A stretch of 64,000 nucleotides of DNA, from positions 620,001 to 684,000 of the forward strand of contig NZ_JALIGC010000040.1 of NCBI RefSeq assembly GCF_024764775.1, in the 5' to 3' direction. Positions 1 through 8,725 of this stretch are shown one piece after another; position 1 is the stretch's first letter; the number at the start of each line of letters is the position of its first letter. Made by a program: the position numbers and the translations under genes. The notes under the pieces were generated by a model, which saw nothing but the letters and a program-made list of their open reading frames with translations, ran no database searches and had not been told where the DNA came from. The stretch comes from Scandinavium manionii (lineage in GTDB: Bacteria; Pseudomonadota; Gammaproteobacteria; Enterobacterales; Enterobacteriaceae).

Positions 1-564
1 TATCCGACACTTTTTCAGCAGCGGATCTAACCCCTGCAGATCAACCCGCTCCACGTGCAACAGGGCCCCGCCGCTGGCTGACAGTTCCTTACCCTGAGCG
101 TCAAAAAAACGTGCGCCCAGCGCCTGCGCCATGCCCATACCGCCGTCTACGGTGGCGCTGCCGCCGATACCCAAAATGATATGCCCGATCCCGGCCCGTA
201 GCGCGTGACGGATAAGCTCCCCGGTGCCGTAGCTAGTCGCTCGCAGCGGGTTTCGCGCGTCAGGCTCCACCAGCATCAACCCGCTGGCCGCGGCCATCTC
301 AATCACCGCCGTTGCGCCATCCCCGGTCACGCCGTAGAACGCCTCAACCGGCGTTCCCTGCGGGCCAGTGACCGTCACCGGGACAGTCAGTCCCGAGGTG
401 GCGGCGACCATCGCCTCAACGGTGCCTTCGCCGCCATCGGCAATCGGTAAACACTGATATTCCGCGTCGGGAAAAATAGCGGAGAAGCCCGCCTGGATTG
501 CTTGTGCGCATTTTTGCGCACTGAGGCTTTCTTTGAATGAATCAGGGGCAATCACAATTTTCAT
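1..564 (-). CDS. glxK: Glycerate 2-kinase GlxK, N-terminal 188 residues (cut by window edge)
   Basis: Glycerate kinase II phosphorylates D-glycerate made by GlxR, giving 2-phosphoglycerate that enters glycolysis. The minus-strand frame opens at 562-564 with MKIVIAPDSFKESLSA, the characteristic N-terminus of the GlxK/GarK family, and stays open to the window edge. IADGGEGT and LGIGGSATVDGG-type glycine-rich segments of the family are visible. The C-terminal half lies outside the window; the family is about 380 residues long. It is the last visible gene of the allantoin/glyoxylate cluster, 23 bp downstream of ybbY, matching the E. coli order. Identity is from family motifs and synteny. Confidence 0.93.
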   Translation of the reverse strand, partial: MKIVIAPDSFKESLSAQKCAQAIQAGFSAIFPDAEYQCLPIADGGEGTVEAMVAATSGLTVPVTVTGPQGTPVEAFYGVTGDGATAVIEMAAASGLMLVEPDARNPLRATSYGTGELIRHALRAGIGHIILGIGGSATVDGGMGMAQALGARFFDAQGKELSASGGALLHVERVDLQGLDPLLKKCRI

Positions 565-587
565 GCTACATCCTTACGGTAGGGAGA

Positions 588-1892
588 TTATTTCAGCCGT
601 TGCCACGGAATGAGGTTGTCCATCGCCAGAGCCAGCAAAATGCCGACCAGCAAACCATTACTCAGTAACGGCCGCACGATCAGCGGTACCGCCTGTAAAT
701 AGAGCGGCGGCAAGCCCATCAGGAAAATACCGGCGAACAGCGGCAGCGCCAGACGGTAGCAATTGCGTGGGGTCAGGGTCAGTTGTTGACTGAAAGCCAA
801 ACTTGAATAGAGCAGCGGCAGATAGGACACCAGCATGACCGCACTGCTGACCGCCAGAGGTAAAGTGCAAAACAGTCGCGTCAGCGGGGGAAATACCGCC
901 ACCGCCAGACAACACAGGCTACCGATGACAAAAGCGCGCCGCGTGCTGTCGCCGGTCTGGGTAATCAGCCCAATGGAAGAAACAAACGGAGAGAACGGCA
1001 CCACACCAAGCGGAACGGTGAGCACGGTCATCGCCCCAGAAACGATAAAACTGCGGGAATACGGCGAAGTGCCTGCTGTTTTCTGCGGATAAAAAACGTC
1101 CGTACCGCGTAATGCCCCGTAGGTATTCGAGACGTTAACGATACCCGCCAGCAGTGCGGTCAGGATAATGCCGGGCTTCAATTCACCGCCATGGCCCAGC
1201 GGGAAGAACTGCCAGTGTGCGCCCGGGTCGCTGATTGACGGCGCGGAATAGCACAAACGCCAGACGACCCAGCCCACCAGCGTTCCCACCAACAGTGCGT
1301 AGCGGGACACCCGAGGCGGCAGCAAAATAATCATCCCGATCACCAGCAACATCACCGCCAGCGCCAGCAGAAAAGGCAGCATCTGCACGCCTTGTGCCAC
1401 GTGGCCTGCGCCGAACGGCAGCCCAAGCATGCCTTTGAAAAAGATACTTGTGAGCTGCGCGCCGAGCAGCAGCATAAACACAACCATCACCGCCGGGCTG
1501 AACCAGCCAGCCAGCCGCTGGCCAAGCCCACTCGCGCCCAATACCAGCGTGAGGATCCCGGAGCAGCCAATCCCCACCGCCAGGCTCCAGGCAATGCTGT
1601 CGACCGGTGTGCCGCGCGCGGTTTCCGCGAGGGTGACGGTTAAAATAGTGCCCCACCACAACCCGGTTGGCCCTTCCATGATTGCCCGTTGATGCCCCAG
1701 AAAAGCCTGTGCCAGGCAGGCCAACGCGGTGCTGAGAAAAGCGAACTGGATCAGGGTAAACAGGGCGGCATCGGGAAGCTGAAAGGCCGATTGCAGCGTC
1801 GGTGGAACCACGACGGTATTGCAGAAAATAAAGAAAAACCACTGGAAACCGGACAGCGCACTATCGCGGCTTAAAGACACATTCATCATCAC
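588..1892 (-). CDS. ybbY: Putative purine permease YbbY (NCS2 family)
   Basis: A 434-residue, strongly hydrophobic protein with about 12 predicted membrane segments, of the nucleobase:cation symporter-2 family. It is likely an inner-membrane carrier for a purine or purine breakdown product; the E. coli substrate is not firmly established. Length and position between allB and glxK match E. coli YbbY. The start is one of three consecutive ATG codons (MMMNVSL), so it may be 3 or 6 bp shorter. A terminator-like hairpin with a T-run lies just upstream, between it and allB, so its expression may be partly uncoupled from the allB-allP part of the cluster. Confidence 0.88.
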   Translation of the reverse strand: MMMNVSLSRDSALSGFQWFFFIFCNTVVVPPTLQSAFQLPDAALFTLIQFAFLSTALACLAQAFLGHQRAIMEGPTGLWWGTILTVTLAETARGTPVDSIAWSLAVGIGCSGILTLVLGASGLGQRLAGWFSPAVMVVFMLLLGAQLTSIFFKGMLGLPFGAGHVAQGVQMLPFLLALAVMLLVIGMIILLPPRVSRYALLVGTLVGWVVWRLCYSAPSISDPGAHWQFFPLGHGGELKPGIILTALLAGIVNVSNTYGALRGTDVFYPQKTAGTSPYSRSFIVSGAMTVLTVPLGVVPFSPFVSSIGLITQTGDSTRRAFVIGSLCCLAVAVFPPLTRLFCTLPLAVSSAVMLVSYLPLLYSSLAFSQQLTLTPRNCYRLALPLFAGIFLMGLPPLYLQAVPLIVRPLLSNGLLVGILLALAMDNLIPWQRLK

Positions 1893-1901
1893 GTTACCCA
1901 G

Positions 1902-1934
1902 AAAAAAGCATGCCCATCCCAGGGATGGGCATGC
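1902..1934 (-). terminator. Rho-independent terminator after allB
   Basis: On the minus strand an 11-bp GC-rich stem (GCATGCCCATC with its complement) and a 5-base loop are followed by six T residues at 1907-1902. It starts 10 bp after the allB stop codon and ends 10 bp before the ybbY start, so it sits inside the same-strand gene series. Read-through would be needed for allB transcripts to reach ybbY and glxK. Confidence 0.8.
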
Positions 1935-1943
1935 ATGACCGCG

Positions 1944-3305
1944 TTATTGCTGGTGTTTAAGAATGAACTGACCTTTCGGCGCGATTGGGAAGCCCGCTTC
2001 GATGTCGTAAATCACATCGCCGCGCAGCAGCGTTTTGGTAATACGCGCGCCGATAGTGCGGCCCACGTACGGGCTGACTTTATGACGGTATTCCAGATCC
2101 TCATTTTTCAGCACATAGCTGCTATTCGGCTGAATAAACACCAGATCGGCATCTTTGCCTGGGGCAATTCGGCCTTTGTTCTGCAAGCCGAAAATGTCGG
2201 CCGCATTGGTGGCCATCAGCTTGCCGAACATCGCCAGCGACATGCCGCGCTTTTGCACCGCTTCGTCAAACATCACGTCCATACAGCTTTGCAGACCGGC
2301 AATGCCGCCCCACGCCTGCATGATGTTGCCTGCTTTCATATCCGGCGGGCATGGCGAGTGGTCAGAGACCAGGCAGTCGATTTCACCATTGAACAGTTTG
2401 TCCCACATACCTTTCTGATTTTGCGCATCGCGGATAGGCGGCGAGCATTTTGCCAGGGTGCCAATGGCTTCAAACTGATCGGTATCCAGCACGAAGTAAT
2501 GCGGGCACGATTCGCAGGTCACGTCCTGGCCTTCCTGACGGGCGCGAGTCACTTCCGCCACGCCTTCCGGGCTGCTGACGTGGCACACGTGCAGGCGACA
2601 ACCGGCAGACTTCGCCAGATACAGGACGCGACGAATGGCTTCCACTTCGGTAAACACCGGACGCGATGCCACATAATCATGGGCGGTCACGCGGCCTTCT
2701 TTTTTGGCTTCCTCACCCAGCTCGTCGCAAATCAGCGCGTTTTCGCAATGCACCAGCACCGGCTGCCCAAGCTTCGCCAGCGTCTGCGCGCCTTTATAAA
2801 ATTGCCAGTCGTTCACATCACGGAAATCGTTGTCGATGCCACGATCGCCGCAGGTGGCGACGAAGCATTTGAAGCCAACCACGCCGACTTCATCGAGTTC
2901 GTGCAGACGGTCAAGGTTGTAGGACACCAGCCCGCCAAGCTGCGCGGCGTCAATGGTGAGCTTGCCCGCAGCGGCGTCGAATTTCAGTTCAATACTGGCG
3001 CGGTCGACGGTGGCTGGCAGCTGGTTGAGGGGCATTTCAATCATGGTCGTAATGCCGCCCTTCGCCGCCGCACGCGTTCCGGTGGCATAGCCTTCCCAGT
3101 GGGAGCGGCCCGGCTCAGAAATGTGGGTATGCGCATCCACCATTCCGGGTGAAACCACTAATCCGCTGGCGTCCATCACCTCTTTGGCCTCGCCCAGATC
3201 TTCGCCAAGAGCAACGATTTTGCCGTCTCGGACAGCGATATCAATCACTCGGGCTTCATTTTCCAGAATAACAGTGCCGTTTTTAATAATCAGATCGTAA
3301 GACAT
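1944..3305 (-). CDS. allB: Allantoinase AllB
   Basis: Hydrolyses allantoin to allantoate, the first step of anaerobic allantoin use. The 453 residues equal the E. coli enzyme. The cyclic amidohydrolase metal site is complete: H59 and H61 in DAHTH, the lysine K146 (GFKCF) expected to be carbamylated, H186 (LVHCEN), H242 (CHVSS) and D315 (VSDHS). It lies 49 bp downstream of the allantoin permease gene, so uptake and ring opening are co-expressed. AllR and AllS probably control it with the rest of the cluster, but no clear operator was seen directly upstream. The assignment is secure. Confidence 0.97.
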   Translation of the reverse strand: MSYDLIIKNGTVILENEARVIDIAVRDGKIVALGEDLGEAKEVMDASGLVVSPGMVDAHTHISEPGRSHWEGYATGTRAAAKGGITTMIEMPLNQLPATVDRASIELKFDAAAGKLTIDAAQLGGLVSYNLDRLHELDEVGVVGFKCFVATCGDRGIDNDFRDVNDWQFYKGAQTLAKLGQPVLVHCENALICDELGEEAKKEGRVTAHDYVASRPVFTEVEAIRRVLYLAKSAGCRLHVCHVSSPEGVAEVTRARQEGQDVTCESCPHYFVLDTDQFEAIGTLAKCSPPIRDAQNQKGMWDKLFNGEIDCLVSDHSPCPPDMKAGNIMQAWGGIAGLQSCMDVMFDEAVQKRGMSLAMFGKLMATNAADIFGLQNKGRIAPGKDADLVFIQPNSSYVLKNEDLEYRHKVSPYVGRTIGARITKTLLRGDVIYDIEAGFPIAPKGQFILKHQQ

Positions 3306-3354
3306 AATATTCTCCGTGTAGGTACAGTTGTTTTTATTTACGCATTGCCTGGTG

Positions 3355-4809
3355 CTAGCTTGCTACATGTTGTTTAGGAGCCGGTTCATTCACCACTCGT
3401 TTTTTCAATAAGGCGTAAGCGACAAATGCAAATATGACGCCGACAAACCATGAAACGCGGGATAACGGTTCCAGCAGAGGGATGAATTTTCCACCGAGGG
3501 ATAAAATAACAGCGGCAACGGTGACGGAAAACGCCGTCAGGTTAAAACCGTTATCGTAATATTTATAATCGCCGGCGGAGGTATACAATTCATCAAGATT
3601 AATATTCCCACGCATGACCACAAAATAATGGGCCATCATGACACCAATCACCGGACCTAACATGCCGCCGATAATATCGAGGAATAAATAGATGCTGTTC
3701 TGATTTTCCATGAGCTTCCACGGGCAAATCAGCAGACTAATAATACTGGCAATCAGTACGCCGTTTTTATACGTCAGTTTGGTCGGAGCAATCGCGGCAA
3801 TTTGATAGCCTGCCGGAATAATATTCCCGGTGGCGTTAGTCGAAATCGTGGTCATCAGAATAACCAGCACCGCAAAGAATGAGGCAAACAGGCTGTCCCA
3901 TTTCTGCACAATGTCCAGCACGTTCCAGGTGTCCATACCGTAATGGATACTGGCTCCGGCAATAATGCACACACCGGCCACCGCAAACAGCACGTAGGCC
4001 ACAACCAACCCCAGCGTTTGTCCCAGCGCATGAGCACGAAACGAGGACGCGTTTTGCGTAAAGTCAGAGGCGCTTACCGCAGGTGCCGCCCAAACCGCCA
4101 CTACCGCGTTGATCACCACCAGAAACAGGAAACCGCTGTGCTCAGCTTTCTGCACTCCGGTCGGCAAATAATCCAGAATCGGGCCGATACCGGTTAATGA
4201 AATCGCCCAGATAGCCATACCGCCAAACACGATATAGATGCAGGGATTAAGGATCGCGGTGAACTTATTCAGCACTTTCCCGCCACCAAAACCGATGCCA
4301 ACGTTAACCAGCCAGAACAGCAGGAACGCAATCAGCCCCGGTAGAGACAGCCCCAGCAGTGTAAAATCGCCGCCCAGTGTCAGGAACGCCGGCCAAATTT
4401 TGCCGAGCAGAATAAGAAATGCCAGCGACCCGGCATAGCACTGCAAACCGAACCACATGATGGCCGCGATACCGCCTCGTAAAATGCCAGGAAATAACGC
4501 ACCACGAATGCCGTAAGACGCACGCAGGATCATCGCAAACGGCACGCCGTATTTACTGCCTGCTGCACCGTTCATGACCATTACTGCTGCAATAAAAAAG
4601 GCGCTAATAATAATTGCCAGCATAATATTCAGCGTCGACAACCCGAGAATAAAAAATCCGCCGACCATTACATAATTAGGGACGTTATGAACCGATCCCA
4701 TCCATAAGGTAAAATAGTTAAAGCTTTTCCAGTTGCGTTGACTTTCAAGTTTGGGTAAGAGATCGTCACTGTAACCGCGTTTTTGGTAAAGACTTCTTTG
4801 CTGTTCCAT
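3355..4809 (-). CDS. allP: Allantoin permease AllP (YbbW, NCS1 family)
   Basis: A 484-residue inner-membrane carrier of the nucleobase:cation symporter-1 family that imports allantoin. The N-terminal cytoplasmic stretch with LESQRNWKSFNYFTLWMG-type sequence and about 12 hydrophobic segments are typical of the family. It precedes allB in the direction of transcription. The gene ends in TAG at 3355-3357 and is followed by a short gap to allB. Upstream, an inverted repeat at 4881-4900 separates it from glxR. The assignment rests on strong similarity to E. coli YbbW in length, sequence and position. Confidence 0.95.
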   Translation of the reverse strand: MEQQRSLYQKRGYSDDLLPKLESQRNWKSFNYFTLWMGSVHNVPNYVMVGGFFILGLSTLNIMLAIIISAFFIAAVMVMNGAAGSKYGVPFAMILRASYGIRGALFPGILRGGIAAIMWFGLQCYAGSLAFLILLGKIWPAFLTLGGDFTLLGLSLPGLIAFLLFWLVNVGIGFGGGKVLNKFTAILNPCIYIVFGGMAIWAISLTGIGPILDYLPTGVQKAEHSGFLFLVVINAVVAVWAAPAVSASDFTQNASSFRAHALGQTLGLVVAYVLFAVAGVCIIAGASIHYGMDTWNVLDIVQKWDSLFASFFAVLVILMTTISTNATGNIIPAGYQIAAIAPTKLTYKNGVLIASIISLLICPWKLMENQNSIYLFLDIIGGMLGPVIGVMMAHYFVVMRGNINLDELYTSAGDYKYYDNGFNLTAFSVTVAAVILSLGGKFIPLLEPLSRVSWFVGVIFAFVAYALLKKRVVNEPAPKQHVAS

Positions 4810-4880
4810 AATGCCCTCTTTTCACGTATCGGAATAACGCTTTCACGGGTTTAGCTATGCGGAACAAAACGATGAAACTT

Positions 4881-4900
4881 CCCGCCGTCATAGCGGCGGG
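4881..4900. terminator. GC-rich hairpin between glxR and allP
   Basis: CCCGCCG and CGGCGGG are separated by six bases, directly after the glxR stop. The run of T residues lies on the plus-strand side (TTTAATTTTT), with only a weak tract on the minus strand on which the flanking genes are read. It could reduce transcription into allP or protect the upstream mRNA end. A true terminator role is uncertain. Confidence 0.4.
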
Positions 4901-4908
4901 TTTAATTT

Positions 4909-5787
4909 TTATGCAATTTTATGGTTGGCCATTAATTCCAGCGCCTGTACCAGAGCCGAGTGATCCAGCTGGCTGCCACCGTTGGCGGCGCAGGTATTAA
5001 ACAATTCCTGACAGGTCGCGGTGTTCGGTAAATTTACGCCCAGCGCCCTGGCACTTTGCAGCGCAAGGTTAAGGTCTTTCTGATGTAAGGCGATTTTGAA
5101 GCCCGGGTTAAAGGTACGCTTGATCATACGCTCGCCGTGTACTTCGAGGATACGTGAAGCGGCAAAACCGCCCATCAACGCCTGGCGCACACGTACCGGA
5201 TCGGCCCCGGCCTTCGAGGCAAACAGCAACGCTTCCGATACGGCTTCAATGTTCAGCGCCACGATAATCTGGTTCGCCACTTTACAGGTCTGACCGTCAC
5301 CGTTGCCGCCCACCAGGGTGATATTTTTCCCCATAATCTCAAAGAGCGGTTTCACCTGGTCAAACACATCCTGATCGCCGCCGACCATAATTGAAAGCGT
5401 GCCTTCACGAGCGCCTATTTCGCCCCCCGACACTGGCGCATCAAGATATTCACCGCCGAGTTCATTGACCTGCTTTGCAAAGCGCTTGGTTTCAATCGGT
5501 GAAATGGAGCTCATATCGACGAGGATTTTGCCCTTCAGCGACGCTTTTGCACAGCCGTGCTCACCAAACAGTACCTCGTCAACCTGAGGGGTATCAGGCA
5601 CCATAATAAAGATAATGTCTGACGCTTCCGTCACCTGACGCGCCGTCTCGACATTTTTCGCACCGGTTGCCAGCAGTGCCTCAGCCACCGGACCGATGGT
5701 GGTCACGTGGAGTGAATGCCCCGCTTGTGCCAGACGCAGCGCCATCGGCGTGCCCATAATGCCCAATCCAATAAATCCCAGTTTCAT
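4909..5787 (-). CDS. glxR: Tartronate semialdehyde reductase GlxR
   Basis: Reduces tartronate semialdehyde, made by Gcl, to D-glycerate using NADH. The 292 residues match the E. coli protein. The N-terminal Rossmann motif GLGIMGTPMA, the DAPVSGGEIGAREG substrate-binding segment (about residues 116-129) and the catalytic lysine in GQTCKVANQ (about residue 168) identify the beta-hydroxyacid dehydrogenase family. It belongs to the gcl-hyi-glxR glyoxylate branch. A 279-bp gap filled mostly by a palindromic repeat separates it from hyi. Confidence 0.96.
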   Translation of the reverse strand: MKLGFIGLGIMGTPMALRLAQAGHSLHVTTIGPVAEALLATGAKNVETARQVTEASDIIFIMVPDTPQVDEVLFGEHGCAKASLKGKILVDMSSISPIETKRFAKQVNELGGEYLDAPVSGGEIGAREGTLSIMVGGDQDVFDQVKPLFEIMGKNITLVGGNGDGQTCKVANQIIVALNIEAVSEALLFASKAGADPVRVRQALMGGFAASRILEVHGERMIKRTFNPGFKIALHQKDLNLALQSARALGVNLPNTATCQELFNTCAANGGSQLDHSALVQALELMANHKIA

Positions 5788-5851
5788 GCTATTTCCCTCT
5801 TCGTTTTCTGAATTCAGGCAACAGTTATCCCGCCGGATTTACGGTGAAATA

Positions 5852-6044
5852 TACCCGTCATACTTCAAGTTGCATGTGCGTTGGCTACGCCTGCTCACCC
5901 CAGTCACTGACTTGAGTAAGCTCCAGGGGATTAATGAGAGACATCCTGTCTCTCACCAGAGGCTAGCCTTTGGCTGGTCAAATTCGTTCCCGACGAATTT
6001 GTCACAGAGTTACCGCCTTCCTGCAACTCGAATTATTTAGGGTA
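5852..6044. repeat. Enterobacterial palindromic intergenic repeat (MITE-like, 193 bp)
   Basis: The unit begins TACCCGTCATACTTCAAGT and ends with the reverse complement of TACCCTAAATAATTCGAGT, giving imperfect terminal inverted repeats of about 23 bp. Internally there are three further hairpins: GAGAGACA/TGTCTCTC near 5936-5954, a CCAG...CTGG stem near 5958-5979, and CAAATTCG/CGAATTTG near 5980-6002. Sequences with the same ends are common between genes in enterics and resemble the ERIC and YPAL classes of palindromic repeat; I cannot assign the class exactly. It fills the hyi-glxR gap and would fold in the mRNA, so it could tune the glxR message. Confidence 0.75.
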
Positions 6045-6066
6045 AAAACGCTGCCTGACAAAAGAC

Positions 6067-6846
6067 TTATTTTAAATAACGACCCATCCAGCCTATTCCG
6101 GCTTCGGTGGTGGTGACGGGCTTATATTCGCACCCGACCCAGCCGTCATAATCAGATTGCGCAATCACCTCAAACAGGTAGTCGTAATTAATTTCCCCGG
6201 TTCCCGGTTCACCACGATGTGGGTTATCGGCAATTTGCAAATGACCAATATGCTCAGCCTGCTTTTGCATCGTCAGAGTTAATTCCCCTTCCATACGCTG
6301 CATATGATAAATGTCATACTGAATTTTGACGTTGCGACAACCGATATCCTCAATCAACGCCAGCGCCTGCTGCGTGCCGGTCAGATGGAAACCCGGGATA
6401 TCGAAGGTGTTAATTGGCTCAAGCAGCAACAGCAGGTCTTCTTTTGCCAGCACGTTTGCCGCAAAACGCAGGTTATCCACCAGCGTTGTGTGAACCTGTT
6501 CCGGGCTGAACTGTGTAGGGGTTTTGCCTACCAGGCAGTTGATTTTGCGGTTACCTAACGCTTTTGCATAACGCACGGCCGCCAGCACGCCTTCTCGAAA
6601 CTCCGCTTCGCGCCCGGGAATACAGGCTATTCCGCGTTCCCCGGCGGCCCAGTCACCCGCCGGGAGGTTGTGCAGCGTATGTTCCAGAGAGTTCTGCTTC
6701 AGGACCTGCTGGAGCACATCAATGTCGTAGTCATACGGGAACATAAATTCGACGCCGCGAAATCCGCAGGCCGCCGCTTTGGCAAAGCGGTCGAGAAAGT
6801 CATATTCCGTAAACAGCATCGAGATATTGGCAGAAAAACGTAACAT
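6067..6846 (-). CDS. hyi: Hydroxypyruvate isomerase Hyi
   Basis: Interconverts hydroxypyruvate and tartronate semialdehyde in glyoxylate metabolism. The 259-residue protein is a xylose-isomerase-like TIM barrel. The conserved EPINTFDIPGFHL and QYDIYHMQRMEGE segments hold acidic and histidine residues expected at the metal site (E in EPIN, D in QYDIYH, H in GHLQIAD, E in GCEYKP). It lies 12 bp after gcl, consistent with a gcl-hyi transcript, as in E. coli. The start ATG directly precedes LRFSANISML, the family N-terminus. Confidence 0.95.
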   Translation of the reverse strand: MLRFSANISMLFTEYDFLDRFAKAAACGFRGVEFMFPYDYDIDVLQQVLKQNSLEHTLHNLPAGDWAAGERGIACIPGREAEFREGVLAAVRYAKALGNRKINCLVGKTPTQFSPEQVHTTLVDNLRFAANVLAKEDLLLLLEPINTFDIPGFHLTGTQQALALIEDIGCRNVKIQYDIYHMQRMEGELTLTMQKQAEHIGHLQIADNPHRGEPGTGEINYDYLFEVIAQSDYDGWVGCEYKPVTTTEAGIGWMGRYLK

Positions 6847-6858
6847 GGTGCGCCTTCC

Positions 6859-8640
6859 TTAGTGATATTGCATAAAGCAGGTTTCAGTCGGTGCATCGGC
6901 GGCACTGTCAGCCGTGGCTTCAAACTCCGTAACGTTATCCAGTTCACTGCCCATCGAAATATTGGTTACGCGCTCAAGGATAACTTCCACCACTACCGGC
7001 ACGCGATATTGCGCCATCAGGGCCTTAGCCTGCTCAAACGCCGGGGCCAGATCCTGCGGATTAAACACACGAATGGCTTTACAGCCTAAACCTTCAGCCA
7101 CCTTCACGTGGTCAACGCCATAGCCGTTTACTTCGCTGGAGTTGATGTTTTCGAACGCCAGCTGGACGCAGTAATCCATATCAAAGGCGCGCTGTGACTG
7201 GCGGATAAGGCCCAGATAGGCGTTATTCACCAGCACGTGGATATACGGAATGTTGAACTGCGCGCCGACGGCAAGTTCTTCAATCATGAACTGGAAATCG
7301 AAGTCGCCAGAAATCGCCACCACTTCACGTTTCGGATCCGCGATGCAAACGCCGAGGGCCGCCGGAAGTGTCCAGCCTAAAGGTCCCGCCTGGCCACAGT
7401 TGATCCAGTGACGGTCTTTAAACACATGCAGCATTTGCGCCGCGGCGATTTGCGACAGGCCGATGGTAGTGACGTAGCACACGTCACGGCTGAAGGCTTT
7501 GTTCATCTCTTCGTAGACGCGCTGCGGTTTGACCGGCACGTTGTCAAAATGCGTTTTGCGCAGCAGGGTGCGTTTACGCTGCTGGCAGTCGGCTACCCAC
7601 GCGCCACGACACGGCAACAGCCCTGCTTTTTGCCGCGCTTCCGCCACCTCAACCAGCAGGGTCAGCGCTGCTTTCGCATCGGAGACAATGCCTAAGTCCG
7701 GGCACAGCACGCGCCCAATCTGCGTCGGCTCGATGTCGATATGAATGATTTTGCGCCCTTCGGTGTATTTCTCTACCGAGCCAGTATGGCGATTGGCAAA
7801 GCGGTTACCAATGCTCAACACCAGGTCGGAGGCCAACAGCGTGGCGTTTCCGTAGCGGTGTGCCGTTTGCAACCCGACCATTCCGGCCATCAGTTCATGA
7901 TCGTCTGGAATGCAGCCCCAGCCCATCAGGGTTGGGATCACCGGCACCTGCGTCAGCTCGGCAAAACGCTGTAACAGCGCAGCCGCATCGGCATTAATTA
8001 CCCCGCCCCCGGCGACAATCACCGGATGCTCGGCCTGCATCAGCATGTCGATGGCTCTTTCAATTTGCGCGCGGGAAGCCGCAGGTTTGTAGACCGCCAG
8101 CGGTTCGTACATATCAGGATCAAACTCAATTTCTGCCACTTGCACGTCGTACGGCAGGTCGACCAACACCGGGCCAGGGCGGCCTGAGCGCATCAGGTGA
8201 AATGCCTGTTGCAGCACGCGCGGCACCAGCGCCGCTTCGCGCACGGTCACAGCCCATTTGCTCACCGGCTTGGCAATGGATTCGATATCCACTGCCTGAA
8301 AATCTTCTTTATGCAGACGGGCACGCGGTGCCTGGCCGGTAATGCACAGAATAGGGATTGAATCTGCCGAAGCTGAATACAGCGCGGTTATCATATCTGT
8401 CCCTGCCGGGCCAGACGTTCCCAGGCAGACGCCGATATTCCCTGCCATTGCACGAGTGTAACCCTCCGCCATGTGAGAAGCGCCTTCCACGTGGCGCGCC
8501 AGTACGTGACGGATACCGCCATGTTGTCGCATTGCAGAATAAAAAGGGTTAATCGCCGCACCCGGCACACCAAATGCGGTGTCCACACCTTCTTTTTCCA
8601 GAACATACATTGCCGCATCCACGGCTCTCATTCTTGCCAT
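6859..8640 (-). CDS. gcl: Glyoxylate carboligase Gcl
   Basis: Joins two glyoxylate molecules with loss of CO2 to form tartronate semialdehyde. The 593 residues equal E. coli Gcl. It is a thiamine-diphosphate enzyme with the N-terminal PYR domain (FGVPGAAINPFYSA near residue 18), a central FAD-type domain and the C-terminal TPP domain with ISGDFDFQF and NNAYLGLIRQ near residues 444-485. The family is unusual in lacking the conserved PYR-domain glutamate; the residue at that place is V here (FGVPGA). The AllR-type box 20 bp upstream of the start supports repression by AllR in the absence of glyoxylate or allantoin. Confidence 0.96.
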   Translation of the reverse strand: MARMRAVDAAMYVLEKEGVDTAFGVPGAAINPFYSAMRQHGGIRHVLARHVEGASHMAEGYTRAMAGNIGVCLGTSGPAGTDMITALYSASADSIPILCITGQAPRARLHKEDFQAVDIESIAKPVSKWAVTVREAALVPRVLQQAFHLMRSGRPGPVLVDLPYDVQVAEIEFDPDMYEPLAVYKPAASRAQIERAIDMLMQAEHPVIVAGGGVINADAAALLQRFAELTQVPVIPTLMGWGCIPDDHELMAGMVGLQTAHRYGNATLLASDLVLSIGNRFANRHTGSVEKYTEGRKIIHIDIEPTQIGRVLCPDLGIVSDAKAALTLLVEVAEARQKAGLLPCRGAWVADCQQRKRTLLRKTHFDNVPVKPQRVYEEMNKAFSRDVCYVTTIGLSQIAAAQMLHVFKDRHWINCGQAGPLGWTLPAALGVCIADPKREVVAISGDFDFQFMIEELAVGAQFNIPYIHVLVNNAYLGLIRQSQRAFDMDYCVQLAFENINSSEVNGYGVDHVKVAEGLGCKAIRVFNPQDLAPAFEQAKALMAQYRVPVVVEVILERVTNISMGSELDNVTEFEATADSAADAPTETCFMQYH

Positions 8641-8659
8641 TTCCGTTTCACCTTATTTT

Positions 8660-8676
8660 TTGGAAAAATATTCCAA
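8660..8676 (-). promoter_or_regulatory. AllR operator upstream of gcl
   Basis: TTGGAAAAATATTCCAA is a 17-bp near-palindrome located 20 bp before the gcl start. It is the exact reverse complement of the box at 10201-10217 in the allA-allS gap. Known AllR sites in E. coli lie in the same two places and have the same TTGGAA...TTCCAA form. Its closeness to the gcl start fits repression by promoter occlusion. Confidence 0.85.
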
Positions 8677-8691
8677 CTTTGTAAATCCACC

Positions 8692-8717
8692 AAAAAAACC
8701 CGCTCCGGCGAGCGGGG
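8692..8717 (-). terminator. Rho-independent terminator after allR
   Basis: On the minus strand CCCGCTC and GAGCGGG form a stem with a short loop, followed by seven T residues at 8698-8692. It is 9 bp after the allR stop and separates allR transcription from the gcl promoter and its AllR box. Confidence 0.85.
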
Positions 8718-8725
8718 TGCGACGC

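Noticed and set aside
1935..3152. Long open frame on the plus strand opposite allB (405 codons)
   Set aside because: The minus strand encodes complete allantoinase with all metal ligands; the plus frame is a histidine/alanine-rich shadow of it.
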